From CAVUMR01 sp963742715 (GTDB taxonomy: Bacteria; Actinomycetota; Actinomycetes; Mycobacteriales; Micromonosporaceae), in NCBI GenBank assembly GCA_963742715.1, contig CAVUMR010000002.1, positions 1,922,001-1,986,000 on the forward strand: a stretch of 64,000 nt of DNA, given 5' to 3'. Positions 40,814 through 49,247 of the stretch are shown piece by piece (positions within the stretch are counted from its first letter, which is position 1; each line of letters opens with the position of its first letter). Made by a program: the position numbers and the translations under genes. The notes beneath the pieces were generated by a model that saw only the letters and a list, made by a program, of their open reading frames with translations, was not told where the DNA came from and did no database searches.

Positions 40814-41911
40814 TCAGCGGCGTACCACCAGCGGTCGGCCCTCGCAGCGCGGGTCGGCCGCGACCTGCCGCCGTACCGGCGCGATCCAGCCGAGGGCGGA
40901 CTGCTCGACGTACCAGCCGTGCACCTGGACCATCCCGGTCGGCGCCTGGTCCGGCAGCGGGCACAGCGTCTTGGACTGGATGTCGTCGTTCCGTACGAAC
41001 AGCACGATGCCGCGGCTGTCCAGCAGGGTGGTCATCCGGTCGTCGACCGTGATGATGTTGCCGAGCACCACCCGGGCCGCCCCGCTGCCGGACTCCGGGG
41101 CCACCTCGACGGCCACGGTGGGCAGGATCGGTGACCGGATGAAGATCGCACCGATCAGGAACGGGGCGAGTACGGCCGCGACGATCGCCGGCCACTGGAT
41201 GATCATGCGGGCCGATCGGCTCGGGATCGGGCCGGTCAGCAGCACCGACAGGACCGGCGGTACGAGCAGCAGCAGCCCGGTGACGAGCTCGCCGGTACGC
41301 AGCGCCTGCACGATCGCCGGCCCGAGCCAGACGCACGCCCCGACCGCCAGGCAGACCGGGATCACCACGCACACGACTCGTACCAGACCCGGCCGGTGCC
41401 GGTACCGGTTGCGCACCATCAGGCCGGTCACCGCCACCGTGATCATCAACAGGATGGGCAGGAACCTCAACTGCCAGGTGAGCGCGGCCAGCCCCACCGC
41501 CACCGCGACCACCCAGCCCGGGATCCGGTGGCTGACCCGCACCAGCCAGGGGCGGGAACCCGGCAGCGCGCAACTCGGATCGCTCACGTCCAGCAGCGAG
41601 CCGAGAGCCCGGACCGCGAGTACCACCACCGGCGCCGCCCAGACCAGGGTGATGACCAGCGCGCTCACCATGCCGAGCGGGCTCACGTACTGCACCAGCA
41701 GCAGCATCGTGGGCAGATCCTGGCGGCTCAGGAACCACAACCGCAGCACCAGCAGGACCAGTGGGAACGCCGGGAGCAGGGTGAGCAGCCAGGGATGGTT
41801 GCCGCTGGTCGGCTGGCCGCTCGTCGAACCCGGGCCCGACGAGCTGACGTGCGCGCCGGACTCGGAGGGGTGCTCAGCGCTGTCAGGTCCGGCCGTCACC
41901 GGCCCACCCAC
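40814..41911 (-). CDS. Polytopic membrane protein of unknown function
   Basis: A 365-residue protein with a Ser/Gly/Pro-rich cytoplasmic N-terminus (about 40 residues), eight to ten hydrophobic helices between residues 42 and 275, and a soluble C-terminal domain of about 90 residues containing 'AARVVLGNIITVDDRMTTLL', 'GIVLFVRNDDIQSKTLC' and 'GMVQVHGWYVEQSALGW'. No family was recognised. Its start lies 29 nt inside the upstream solute-binding-protein gene, so the two are almost certainly expressed as a unit. The terminal domain may face outward and work with the anchored binding protein. Confidence 0.72.
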   Translation of the reverse strand: MGGPVTAGPDSAEHPSESGAHVSSSGPGSTSGQPTSGNHPWLLTLLPAFPLVLLVLRLWFLSRQDLPTMLLLVQYVSPLGMVSALVITLVWAAPVVVLAVRALGSLLDVSDPSCALPGSRPWLVRVSHRIPGWVVAVAVGLAALTWQLRFLPILLMITVAVTGLMVRNRYRHRPGLVRVVCVVIPVCLAVGACVWLGPAIVQALRTGELVTGLLLLVPPVLSVLLTGPIPSRSARMIIQWPAIVAAVLAPFLIGAIFIRSPILPTVAVEVAPESGSGAARVVLGNIITVDDRMTTLLDSRGIVLFVRNDDIQSKTLCPLPDQAPTGMVQVHGWYVEQSALGWIAPVRRQVAADPRCEGRPLVVRR

Positions 41912-42968
41912 TGCCGGTCCGCCGACCGCGGCCGCGTCGCCGGCCGGCGGTCCGGGTCGGCCCGATGCCGACGATCGCGGCCGGCGCCACCGGATCCCGC
42001 TCCCACGGCCACTCCCGTACCTCCACCTTCGGCACGGCGGGCTGCTGGTCGATCGCCACCTGCTGCGGCAGGTTCACCTGCTGCTCCGGCCGGAGGTACT
42101 TGTCGAACGCGTCTTCCCAGCGCTGGTCCTGCGGGTCGTGCAGGGAGTGGTACAGGGACAGGTTGACCAGGTCGCGGAGCGCCTCGTTGCCACCGGTGTT
42201 GATGCCGTACTCCTCCTGTCCGGCCAACCCGATGTCGTGGTGCATGAGGTGCGCCGGGTCCCGCGCGACGAAGCCGGCGAGGATCGCCGCGTCCGTGGTC
42301 GCCGCCTCGTACTCCCCGCTGCGTACGCCGTCGACGCACTCGTGGATCTCGTTGCGGCCGTGGTACTCCACGCCGGACAACTCGGCCGGCGGCTCCGACG
42401 TCGAGGTGGTGATGCTGCAGACCGGCTTGTCACGCAGGTCGGCGAACGACTGCACCGCGCGGTGCCCCTGCCGGGTGATCACCGACTGCTCGGTCTCCAG
42501 GTACGCGGCGGAGAAGCTCACGTTCGGCAGCTTCTCCCGGTCCTCGGTGATGCTGTAGCTGGCCACGACCAGGTCCACGGTGACGAACCGGTTGTTGTCG
42601 CGCGCCTGCATCTTGGGGCGGTCCTCGCTCTCCAGCGGCAGGAACCGAACCTCGTTGCGGCGGAAGCCGAGATCCGCGGTGACCAGATACGCGATCGCGA
42701 TGTCGAAGCCCTCGAACTCCTCGGTCGCCGGATTCCACTGGCTGATGCCCGGCTGGTCATCCATCACGCCGACGAGCAGCTCCCGCTTGCCGGTCAGACC
42801 GGCCTGCTCCATCAGGTCCTGTTTGGACGGACGGGACGAGCCCCACAGCGCCGCCGCCGCGACCCCCACGATCAGCACGATGACCACCACCAGGGCGGCC
42901 AGCCGTACCCCCGGAAGCAACCTGCGCCAGCGCTCGCGCCCGGACCCGGTTGCCGGACCGATCATCAA
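41883..42968 (-). CDS. Membrane-anchored solute-binding protein (PBP type 2, amino-acid-like)
   Basis: A 361-residue protein with an N-terminal membrane anchor (residues 20-43) not followed by a lipobox. The extracytoplasmic part resembles GlnH-type amino-acid-binding domains: 'ELLVGVMDDQPGISQWNPAT', 'EFEGFDIAIAYLVTADLGF', 'FVTVDLVVASYSITEDREKL', 'VITRQGHRAVQSFADLRDKP', 'AATTDAAILAGFVARDPAHL'. A Pro- and Arg-rich tail ends it. No ABC permease or ATPase is adjacent, so it is probably a sensor or receptor rather than part of an importer. GGGGGAGG precedes ATG 42968. Confidence 0.78.
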   Translation of the reverse strand: MMIGPATGSGRERWRRLLPGVRLAALVVVIVLIVGVAAAALWGSSRPSKQDLMEQAGLTGKRELLVGVMDDQPGISQWNPATEEFEGFDIAIAYLVTADLGFRRNEVRFLPLESEDRPKMQARDNNRFVTVDLVVASYSITEDREKLPNVSFSAAYLETEQSVITRQGHRAVQSFADLRDKPVCSITTSTSEPPAELSGVEYHGRNEIHECVDGVRSGEYEAATTDAAILAGFVARDPAHLMHHDIGLAGQEEYGINTGGNEALRDLVNLSLYHSLHDPQDQRWEDAFDKYLRPEQQVNLPQQVAIDQQPAVPKVEVREWPWERDPVAPAAIVGIGPTRTAGRRRGRGRRTGSGWAGDGRT

Positions 42969-43122
42969 GCCGACCTCCCCCGTACATAGCCTGATCTCAA
43001 TGCTAGTTGCCAGTCCCGGCCGGCCGGCGTCCGATGTGGACGTCGAAGCACCACGGCGGGTCCACAGGTTCCGCCGTGGTCACGCGCCGGATCTCGGGCC
43101 GGCCCGGGAATCCGACCGGGGA

Positions 43123-43770
43123 TCAGACGCTGGTGTACGCGTGGATGGTCTGTACCACCTGGCTGAACATCGGCATCGATCCGGACTTGCAGTCGTGCCG
43201 CAGCGCCAGCCCGCCGGTGGTGAGCGTCTGTACCGGTATGTCGACACACTGCCCGCCCCAGCCGGCGCGACCGTTCGCCTCGGCCGCGAGCTGCGGGCTG
43301 CGGAGCAGGCCGTCGAGATTCCGCAGCTGGGCACCGGTCAGCTGACCGGACCCGCGGGGCGCGTTGTCCACCGTCCTGGCCCAGTAGCCGGACTCGTCGA
43401 TGGCGATCCGGTCGACCTGGCCGGACACGCCACCACTGGAGGTGTACGCGGTCGGCGGCAGCTTCGGCAACGGAGCCGGCGGCGGCTCGCCCGGCGCCAC
43501 ACCCCCGCCGCCACCTGCGCCTGTGCCTGCGGCCGCACCCGGACCGGCGGAGCCGGCGGACGCGCGAGCCGTGGGCTTCGACGAGGTGCGCGGCGCCGCT
43601 TCGAGGCCACCTGCTCCACTGTCCTGCGCCTCCTGCCGCGCCTGGGCGGTGGCGGTGTGGCCGGGACCGGCCTTGTCACCCCCGGCACCGACCGCGACCG
43701 CGATGCCGACCGGTATGGCCACCGCGACGACAGCCGCGGCGGCGATGCCTAGCTTGAATCCGAGCTTCAT
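43123..43770 (-). CDS. Secreted or anchored hypothetical protein with low-complexity linker
   Basis: A 215-residue protein: a basic start and hydrophobic helix (residues 5-28) anchor or export it; residues 30-105 are Ala/Gly/Pro-rich; the folded C-terminus starts near residue 110 ('GGVSGQVDRIAIDESGYWAR') and contains two cysteines ('GGQCVDIPVQTLTTGGLALR' and 'HDCKSGSMPMFSQVVQTIH') that may form a disulfide. No family was recognised. GGGGGAA precedes ATG 43770. It lies directly upstream of the binding-protein/membrane-protein pair in the same direction, and could belong to the same cell-surface system. Confidence 0.7.
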   Translation of the reverse strand: MKLGFKLGIAAAAVVAVAIPVGIAVAVGAGGDKAGPGHTATAQARQEAQDSGAGGLEAAPRTSSKPTARASAGSAGPGAAAGTGAGGGGGVAPGEPPPAPLPKLPPTAYTSSGGVSGQVDRIAIDESGYWARTVDNAPRGSGQLTGAQLRNLDGLLRSPQLAAEANGRAGWGGQCVDIPVQTLTTGGLALRHDCKSGSMPMFSQVVQTIHAYTSV

Positions 43771-43886
43771 CAGGTTCCCCCGTCGATCAGGTCAGGCATG
43801 CTACCGCCGACCCGCCCGCCGGCAGGGGTCGATCGCCGACAGCTCGCCGATCGGGGTCGCTCAGTGCGGCGCGGCTGGGCCGGGGA

Positions 43887-45998
43887 TTACTGGGCGGGGC
43901 GCCAGTCGGCACTCGCGCCGACCGTGATGAGGTGCTGGGTCGCCCGGGACAGGACCACGTAGAGGGTGCGCGTACCGGCCGGCGACTCGTCCACGATCCG
44001 GTCCGGCTCGACCGCCACCACCCCGTCGTACTCCATCCCCTTGGACTCCGGGCCGGTGACCACCGCGAGCCGGTCGTCGCCGACGCCGGCCAGCCACGCC
44101 GTCACCTCGTCGCGCAGGTCGACCGGGGTGATGACGCCGACCGAACCGGGTACGGAGGCGAGCAGGTCGGCGACCGCGGCCCGGGTCGCGTCGGCCAGCT
44201 CGGTGGCCGGGACCAGCCGGTGTTCGGGCTGCCGGCCGGTGCTGCGTACCGCGTGCGGCACGTCGGCATCCGGTACCGCGCCGCGGATGACCGCGGCCGC
44301 CAGCGCGAACACCTCCGCGGAGTTGCGGTAGTTGGTGCCGAGCCGGAACTCGTGCCGCGGCTTGGGCAGCGTCCGGTCCATCGCCTGCCGCGCCTCGACC
44401 GGATCCGCCCACGAGCTCTGCGCCGGATCGCCGACCACGGTCCAACTGGCGTACCGGCCGCGCCGCCCGAGCATCCGCCACTGCATCGGGCTCAGGTCCT
44501 GCGCCTCGTCGACCAGGACGTGGGCGTACTCCTCGTCCTCGGCCTCGTCGGCCGGATCCGGCGGTACGTCGAGCCCGGCCAGCGCCAGCAGCTCCGCTTC
44601 GTCCAGGCCGTCCGGGCGTACCGGCCGCCGGCGCGCCCGCGGTACCGGCCCGAGCTGGGCGACGATCTCGTCGACCAGCGCCACGTCGGAGATGGACAGG
44701 TCGTCGTGGCGCTGCCAGGAGCCGAGCAGCAGGGCCTGCTCCGGCTTGCTCAGCACCCCGCCGGCGTACCGGGCCAGCGTGCGCGGATCCCGCAGCCGCT
44801 CCAGCACCGTGTCCGGGTCGAGCGTCGGCCACCACCGCTGCACGAACGAGACGAACGCCGGCCGGTCGGCCAGGTCGTCGTCGAACGCGGACCGGTCCAG
44901 CTTGGCCGGCGAATCCACGATCGCCTGCCGCCACAAGGACGTGAGCAGCGCGTGTACCGCCCGCGAGCGCGCGGTGTTGTGTCGGGCCTGGCCGGACAGC
45001 ACGGTACGCCGGATGGTGGACAGTTGGCGCTGGTCGAGCCGCAGTGCCCGGTCCCGGTAGAAGACCCGCAGGTGATCCGGGGCGCCGGGGGGCGCGTCCC
45101 GTACCGCCCGGCGCAGCACGGTCAGCATCCGCAGAGAGCCCTTCACGGCCGCGACCGCCGGTTCGTCGTGCCGGCTCGCGTCCAGTCCGGTCACCACCGC
45201 GCCGATCGACCGCAGCGTCACGGTCTGCTCGCCCAGCGACGGCAGCACCCGCTCGATGTACCGCATGAACGTCGGCGACGGGCCGACGACCAGCACCCCG
45301 CCGCCCTCGAACCGGCGCCGCTGGCGGTACAGCAGGTACGCGGCGCGGTGCAGCGCGACCACGGTCTTGCCGGTACCCGGACCGCCGCTGATCGTGGTGG
45401 TACCGGAGGTGGCGGCGCGGATGGCCCGGTCCTGCTCGGCCTGGATGGTCGCGACGATGGCGCGCATCGTGGACCCGCGCGCCTGGCTCATCGCGGCCAG
45501 CAGCGCGCCCTCCCCCACGGTCGGCAGGTCGGCCGGCGCGGCATCCGGATCGAGCAGGTCGTCGGAGATGCCGATCACCCGCGGGCCGGAGCAGCGCAGC
45601 ACCCGCCGCCGGATCACCCCGGCCGGGTCCACCGGGGTCGCCTGGTAGAACGGGGCGGCCGCCGGTGCCCGCCAGTCGATCACCAGCGGTTCGTGCTGCT
45701 CGTCCCGGACCCCGAGCCGGCCGATGTACCGGATCTCCCCGTCGAGCTGGTCGAGCCGGCCGAACACCAGCCCCTCGTGCTCGGCGTTGAGCGTGCCGAT
45801 CCGGCGGGCCGCGGCGTAGACCAGCACATCCCGCTCGTACAGGCCGCGGAAGTGCTCCTCCTTGACGCCGCCGTCGTGGTCGATGAGGCCGCGGTCGAGC
45901 CCCTCCCGGGCCAGCTCCGCGGCCTGCCGTTCGGCCTCGGCGAAACGCTCGTACACCCGGTCGACGTGCGCCTGCTCGTGGGCGAGCTCGGCCGTCAT
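43887..45998 (-). CDS. HelD/UvrD-like superfamily 1 helicase
   Basis: A 703-residue protein with a coiled-coil N-terminus ('RVYERFAEAERQAAELAREG'), then 'PLVIDWRAPAAAPFYQAT', which is diagnostic of HelD-like proteins. Walker A is 'GGPGTGKT' (residues 205-212), motif II 'VLVDEAQDLSPMQWRMLG', motif III 'WTVVGDPAQSSW', 'RLGTNYRNSAEV', and C-terminal 'LYVVLSRATQHLI'. HelD proteins release or recycle stalled RNA polymerase; the actinobacterial HelR branch protects against rifamycins. No rifamycin-associated element was found upstream. ATG 45998 was chosen because upstream in-frame sequence is Ser/Arg-rich and not conserved. Confidence 0.85.
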   Translation of the reverse strand: MTAELAHEQAHVDRVYERFAEAERQAAELAREGLDRGLIDHDGGVKEEHFRGLYERDVLVYAAARRIGTLNAEHEGLVFGRLDQLDGEIRYIGRLGVRDEQHEPLVIDWRAPAAAPFYQATPVDPAGVIRRRVLRCSGPRVIGISDDLLDPDAAPADLPTVGEGALLAAMSQARGSTMRAIVATIQAEQDRAIRAATSGTTTISGGPGTGKTVVALHRAAYLLYRQRRRFEGGGVLVVGPSPTFMRYIERVLPSLGEQTVTLRSIGAVVTGLDASRHDEPAVAAVKGSLRMLTVLRRAVRDAPPGAPDHLRVFYRDRALRLDQRQLSTIRRTVLSGQARHNTARSRAVHALLTSLWRQAIVDSPAKLDRSAFDDDLADRPAFVSFVQRWWPTLDPDTVLERLRDPRTLARYAGGVLSKPEQALLLGSWQRHDDLSISDVALVDEIVAQLGPVPRARRRPVRPDGLDEAELLALAGLDVPPDPADEAEDEEYAHVLVDEAQDLSPMQWRMLGRRGRYASWTVVGDPAQSSWADPVEARQAMDRTLPKPRHEFRLGTNYRNSAEVFALAAAVIRGAVPDADVPHAVRSTGRQPEHRLVPATELADATRAAVADLLASVPGSVGVITPVDLRDEVTAWLAGVGDDRLAVVTGPESKGMEYDGVVAVEPDRIVDESPAGTRTLYVVLSRATQHLITVGASADWRPAQ

Positions 45999-46063
45999 GA
46001 TCGACGACTCAGCCGGCCCCTGGGCGTCCGTCCCGCCCGGCGACCGGCTCGGTCGCAGCCCGG

Positions 46064-46270
46064 TCAGGAGCCGTCCATCTCGCGACGCAGGCTGAGCGGC
46101 CGCATGTCGGTCCACACCTCGTCGATGTACGTCAGACACTCCGCCTTCGGCCCGCTCGGACCGGTGGCCCGCCAACCGGCCGGGATCTCCCGCTCGGTGG
46201 GCCAGATCGAGTACTGCTCCTCGTCGTTCACCACGACCTGGTACGTGCGGTCGTCGTCGTCTTCGAACAC
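46064..46270 (-). CDS. MbtH family protein, orphan
   Basis: A 68-residue protein with the full MbtH pattern: 'YQVVVNDEEQYSIWPTEREI', 'PAGWRATGPSGPKAECLTYI', 'DEVWTDMRPLSLR', including the conserved tryptophans. MbtH proteins bind and activate adenylation domains of nonribosomal peptide synthetases. No NRPS gene is in the window, so it may serve a distant cluster in trans. GTG 46270 has a clear AGGAGG upstream. It lies 65 nt before the HelD-like gene in the same direction. Confidence 0.9.
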   Translation of the reverse strand: MFEDDDDRTYQVVVNDEEQYSIWPTEREIPAGWRATGPSGPKAECLTYIDEVWTDMRPLSLRREMDGS

Positions 46271-46400
46271 CCGCTGTCCTCCTGTCCTGCCCGGGCCAGC
46301 CCTACCGCGTCGCGCCGGTGGGCGCGGTCACCGTATCGCGCGCCACCAGCCCCGTGGTCCGCGAGACGCCAACTACCGCGGTACCCCGCAGCGGCCGCCG

Positions 46401-47258
46401 TCAGGCGCCGTGGCCGGCCACGGCGGGATCGCCGCGTAGCCGGGACACCCGGTCGGCACTGCGATCGGCACTGCGATCGGCACTGTGGTCGGCGCTGTGG
46501 TGGGCATTGTGCTCGTCGGCCCGGCCCGCACCGTGGTCGTCGGTGACGCGGTATCGGCTGACCAGGGCACGCATCGACTCCGACGGCATTACGCCGATCT
46601 CCCGGGCCAGCCGGTCGGCGAACGCCTGGTACGCCCGCAGCGCCTCGCCCACGTTCCCGGCGGCCAGGTGCGCCTGGACGACCGCGCGCTGGGCGCTCTC
46701 CCGCAGCGGCTCGGCCTCGACCGCGAGCAGCGCCGTTTCGAGCGAGGCCGCGTGCCGGCCGCACTCGAGGTGGCGGCGGGCCAGCGCCTCCAGCGCCTGC
46801 AGGTACAGCTGGCGCAGCCGCTCCCGACCGGCCAGCACCCAGTCGTCGTACCAGCCGGGCAGCAGGGTTCCGCTGTCCGGTAATGCGGGCAGGGTGGTCA
46901 CGTCGACGCCGCCGGCGGCCAGCCGGTGCGCGGTGTGAACGAGCTGCTCGGCGTCCACCTCGACGGTGTCCCGCAGCGCAAGCAGCCGACCGGTGGTGAC
47001 CAGCAGCGCCGGTCCCCGGTACGCCCGCAGCACCCGCCAGATGGCGGTCCGCAGGCTCGCCTGCGCCCGTTCGTCCTCCACGTCCGGCCACAGCGAGCCG
47101 GCCGCGTACCCCCGGTCCGTGCTCCCCCGCAGGCCCAGGAAGGCGACCAGCCGCTCGCCACCCGCGCCGAGAGCCAGCCGGCGCCGGCCCACGGTGAAAC
47201 TGAACGCGCCGAGCAGCTGGAGCCGCGCGACGGGAGATTCTGCGCCCCGGCGATCCAT
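46401..47258 (-). CDS. BTAD domain transcriptional regulator (SARP-like)
   Basis: A 285-residue regulator. Residues 10-90 form an OmpR-type winged helix ('RLQLLGAFSFTVGRRRLALG', 'RGYAAGSLWPDVEDERAQAS', 'LRTAIWRVLRAY'), and residues 100-235 the bacterial transcriptional activation domain ('EALARRHLECGRHAASLETA', 'EPLRESAQRAVVQAHLAAGN', 'GEALRAYQAFADRLAREIGV'). SARP proteins activate secondary-metabolite clusters, which fits the MbtH gene that follows. The tail carries a SADR/SADH repeat from a 12-bp DNA repeat. ATG 47258 is preceded by AGGAGG. Confidence 0.87.
   Translation of the reverse strand: MDRRGAESPVARLQLLGAFSFTVGRRRLALGAGGERLVAFLGLRGSTDRGYAAGSLWPDVEDERAQASLRTAIWRVLRAYRGPALLVTTGRLLALRDTVEVDAEQLVHTAHRLAAGGVDVTTLPALPDSGTLLPGWYDDWVLAGRERLRQLYLQALEALARRHLECGRHAASLETALLAVEAEPLRESAQRAVVQAHLAAGNVGEALRAYQAFADRLAREIGVMPSESMRALVSRYRVTDDHGAGRADEHNAHHSADHSADRSADRSADRVSRLRGDPAVAGHGA
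46452..46505. repeat. 12-bp tandem repeat in BTAD regulator C-terminus
   Basis: A GGCACTGCGATC-like unit occurs about four times with drift, encoding SADH-SADR-SADR-SADR. Confidence 0.75.
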
Positions 47259-47531
47259 CTGTCCTCCTGAGGCAAATCGGTCCCCCGGGCCCGGAGCGGT
47301 ATCGGCGACTGGATGAGTCGACGCCGCAGGATTCCCGAAGTATCCCGCGCTCGGGGAGGCATCGCCCGCGTGTCTGCGGTACGTGGCCGTTAGTCGGATT
47401 CCTGACAGCCGTACGTGCAGACCTGCGGCGCCGTCCCGGCAAGTGATGGCTCAGTGACGATCTGATGACAGCCCGGTGCTAAGACCTGCGAAGACCGAAC
47501 CCGTGACGGGGGACGCCAGGGGGGAGCACCC

Positions 47532-48569
47532 ATGCACGCAGCACATCGCAACTGCTACATCCCGCCACACATGGCCGACCACATGGCCCGAGTCAGTGCC
47601 TCAGCCGGCCTGGAGCCGAGCGCGGCACAGCGCACCGCGGTGGTGTCGCAGACGCTCCGGCAGCAGCGCCGGTCCACGACTACGGCGGCCACGTTGATGG
47701 CCAGCCTGCACCAGCCGGCGCCGGGCAAGGGCGACCGGATCATCTACGACGACCAGAACACCTTCACCTTCGACGTGGACGCGATCCGCGGCGAGAGCGA
47801 CGCGCCGGTGTCGCTCGCGAACGCGAACGCGGCGTACGACGCGCTCGGCTCGACCAGGGACTTCTACCGGGAGGTACTCGGCCGGGACTCGATCGACGGA
47901 TCCGGCCTGACCCTGACCGCGAACGTCAACTACGGCGTCGACTACGACAACGCGTTCTGGGACGGCACCCGGATGGTGTTCGGCAACGGCGACAACGTCA
48001 TCTTCAAGGACTTCACCAGTGACGTCGACGTACCCGGACACGAGCTGACCCACGGAGTCACCCAGTACACGGCGAACCTGCAGTACGCCGACCAGCCGGG
48101 CGCGCTGAACGAGGCGTTCTCCGACATCATGGGCGCCTGCGTGGAGCAGTACGCCAAGGGCCTGGACGCCGGTACGTACAACTGGCTGCTCGGCGAGGAC
48201 GTCATGTCCGAGGGGCTGTACGGCGAGGCGATCCGGTCACTGGCGCACCCGGGTACCGCGTACGACAACCCGGTGCTCGGCAAGGACCCGCAGCCGGACA
48301 GCATGGCCGGCTACGTACCGGGCGGCGACGTACACATCAACAGCGGGATTATCAACCGCGCGTTCTACCTGTGCGCGATGGATCTGGGCAGCTTCCCGGC
48401 CGCCAAGATCTGGTACGCCACGCTGCAGAACCTCTGGCCGACGGCCACGTTCAGCGACTGCGCGCACGTATGCGCCGAGATGGCCCGCATCCTGGCCCGC
48501 GACGGAGCGGTCGCGCGACAGGCACCGCAGACCGTTCGGGCCGCCTTCCACGAGGTCGGCATCGTCTGA
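47532..48569 (+). CDS. Protealysin-like M4 metalloprotease
   Basis: A 345-residue thermolysin-family protease without a signal peptide. The short propeptide carries the protealysin motif 'CYIPP' (Cys8-Pro12). The catalytic zinc site is 'GHELTHGV' (H170, E171, H174) with third ligand Glu194 in 'ALNEAFSD'; 'GDVHINSGIINRAFY' holds the catalytic histidine region. Protealysins are small-propeptide M4 enzymes that can act in the cytoplasm or leave by non-classical routes. An emfourin-type inhibitor gene follows at 49248. ATG 47532 is used because the motif begins right after it; no clear ribosome site is seen beyond GGGGGA. Confidence 0.92.
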   Translation: MHAAHRNCYIPPHMADHMARVSASAGLEPSAAQRTAVVSQTLRQQRRSTTTAATLMASLHQPAPGKGDRIIYDDQNTFTFDVDAIRGESDAPVSLANANAAYDALGSTRDFYREVLGRDSIDGSGLTLTANVNYGVDYDNAFWDGTRMVFGNGDNVIFKDFTSDVDVPGHELTHGVTQYTANLQYADQPGALNEAFSDIMGACVEQYAKGLDAGTYNWLLGEDVMSEGLYGEAIRSLAHPGTAYDNPVLGKDPQPDSMAGYVPGGDVHINSGIINRAFYLCAMDLGSFPAAKIWYATLQNLWPTATFSDCAHVCAEMARILARDGAVARQAPQTVRAAFHEVGIV

Positions 48570-48635
48570 GCGGACTCCTACCAGCCCGGCGCACCGTCAG
48601 CCGGTCCCGCTCCGCAGTCGGGGGTGGGGCCGGCC

Positions 48636-48717
48636 GGCAGGTCGGGGCGGGCCTGTCGGCAGGTCGGGGCGGGCATATCGACAGGTCGGGGCGGGCATAT
48701 CGGGCAGGTCAGGGTGG
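48636..48717. repeat. 22-bp tandem repeat downstream of protease
   Basis: Units beginning GGCAGGTCGGGGCGGGC at 48636, 48658 and 48680 (the last GACAGG...), plus a partial fourth copy from 48702. It lies between the protease stop and the convergent zinc-ribbon gene. Confidence 0.85.
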
Positions 48718-48731
48718 AACCGTCGGCGCGG

Positions 48732-48935
48732 TCAGGCGCTGCGGATCTCCTCGGCCGGTCCGGACCACGCGACCTCACACGCCTCGCACGCCCAGGAGAA
48801 GTGACCGTGACCCCGGTGCAGACCGGGGACCGTCTTGAACAGCTCCTTTTCACAGGACCAGCAGCGGGTACCTACCAGTACCTGACCAACAGCCGGGTGT
48901 CCGGCCGGCGAGGACGAGTTGGGGGGGCGGTACAC
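48732..48935 (-). CDS. Small zinc-ribbon protein
   Basis: A 67-residue protein on the strand opposite its neighbours. Two Cys-x-x-Cys knuckles, 'GTRCWSCEKELF' and 'WACEACEVAW', enclose 'KTVPGLHRGHGHFS' and would bind one zinc. No further family was recognised. GTG 48935 is chosen because GGAGG lies 5 nt upstream; the frame is open further upstream but without conserved sequence. Position between a protease and its probable inhibitor may be incidental. It resembles the second small Cys-rich protein at 49633 in size and style. Confidence 0.6.
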   Translation of the reverse strand: MYRPPNSSSPAGHPAVGQVLVGTRCWSCEKELFKTVPGLHRGHGHFSWACEACEVAWSGPAEEIRSA

Positions 48936-49247
48936 AGTTGCCTCCGATCCGAACGCCAGGGCGCCGTTCGCGTCCACAGCGGCCCTCCCGTTCCGAGAGC
49001 GCCGTAGTGGTGATATCCGCACAGACCGGCATTCATGCGTACCAGCAGTGAGTTTTTGCGGCGTATCCGCGTGTCTGCCGGCGTGTTGAGCAATTCGTCC
49101 CGTTCTGCACCGCGGTCACGTCGGCCGCGGTCGACTGAACAATCGGTGATTGACCAGCTGACCTGAGCCGGCCGAGGTGGTACAGCCGGCTACGAATCGG
49201 GAGCAAGACGGTTACCGACCGTACTGACAAGGACGCTGGGGGACGCG
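48936..49247. other. Non-coding interval upstream of emfourin gene
   Basis: About 310 bp with lower GC than its surroundings (notably 49030-49150). It probably holds divergent promoters for the zinc-ribbon and inhibitor genes; no convincing element could be placed. Confidence 0.5.

Noticed and set aside
45999..46063. Rifamycin-associated element before the HelD-like gene
   Set aside because: The 65-nt gap to the MbtH gene contains no long palindrome of that type.
43932..46439. An 835-codon plus-strand frame over the HelD-like gene
   Set aside because: Antisense shadow; the minus strand carries complete helicase motifs.
48613..48717. CRISPR-like array after the protease gene
   Set aside because: Units are directly adjacent without unique spacers, so it is a simple minisatellite.
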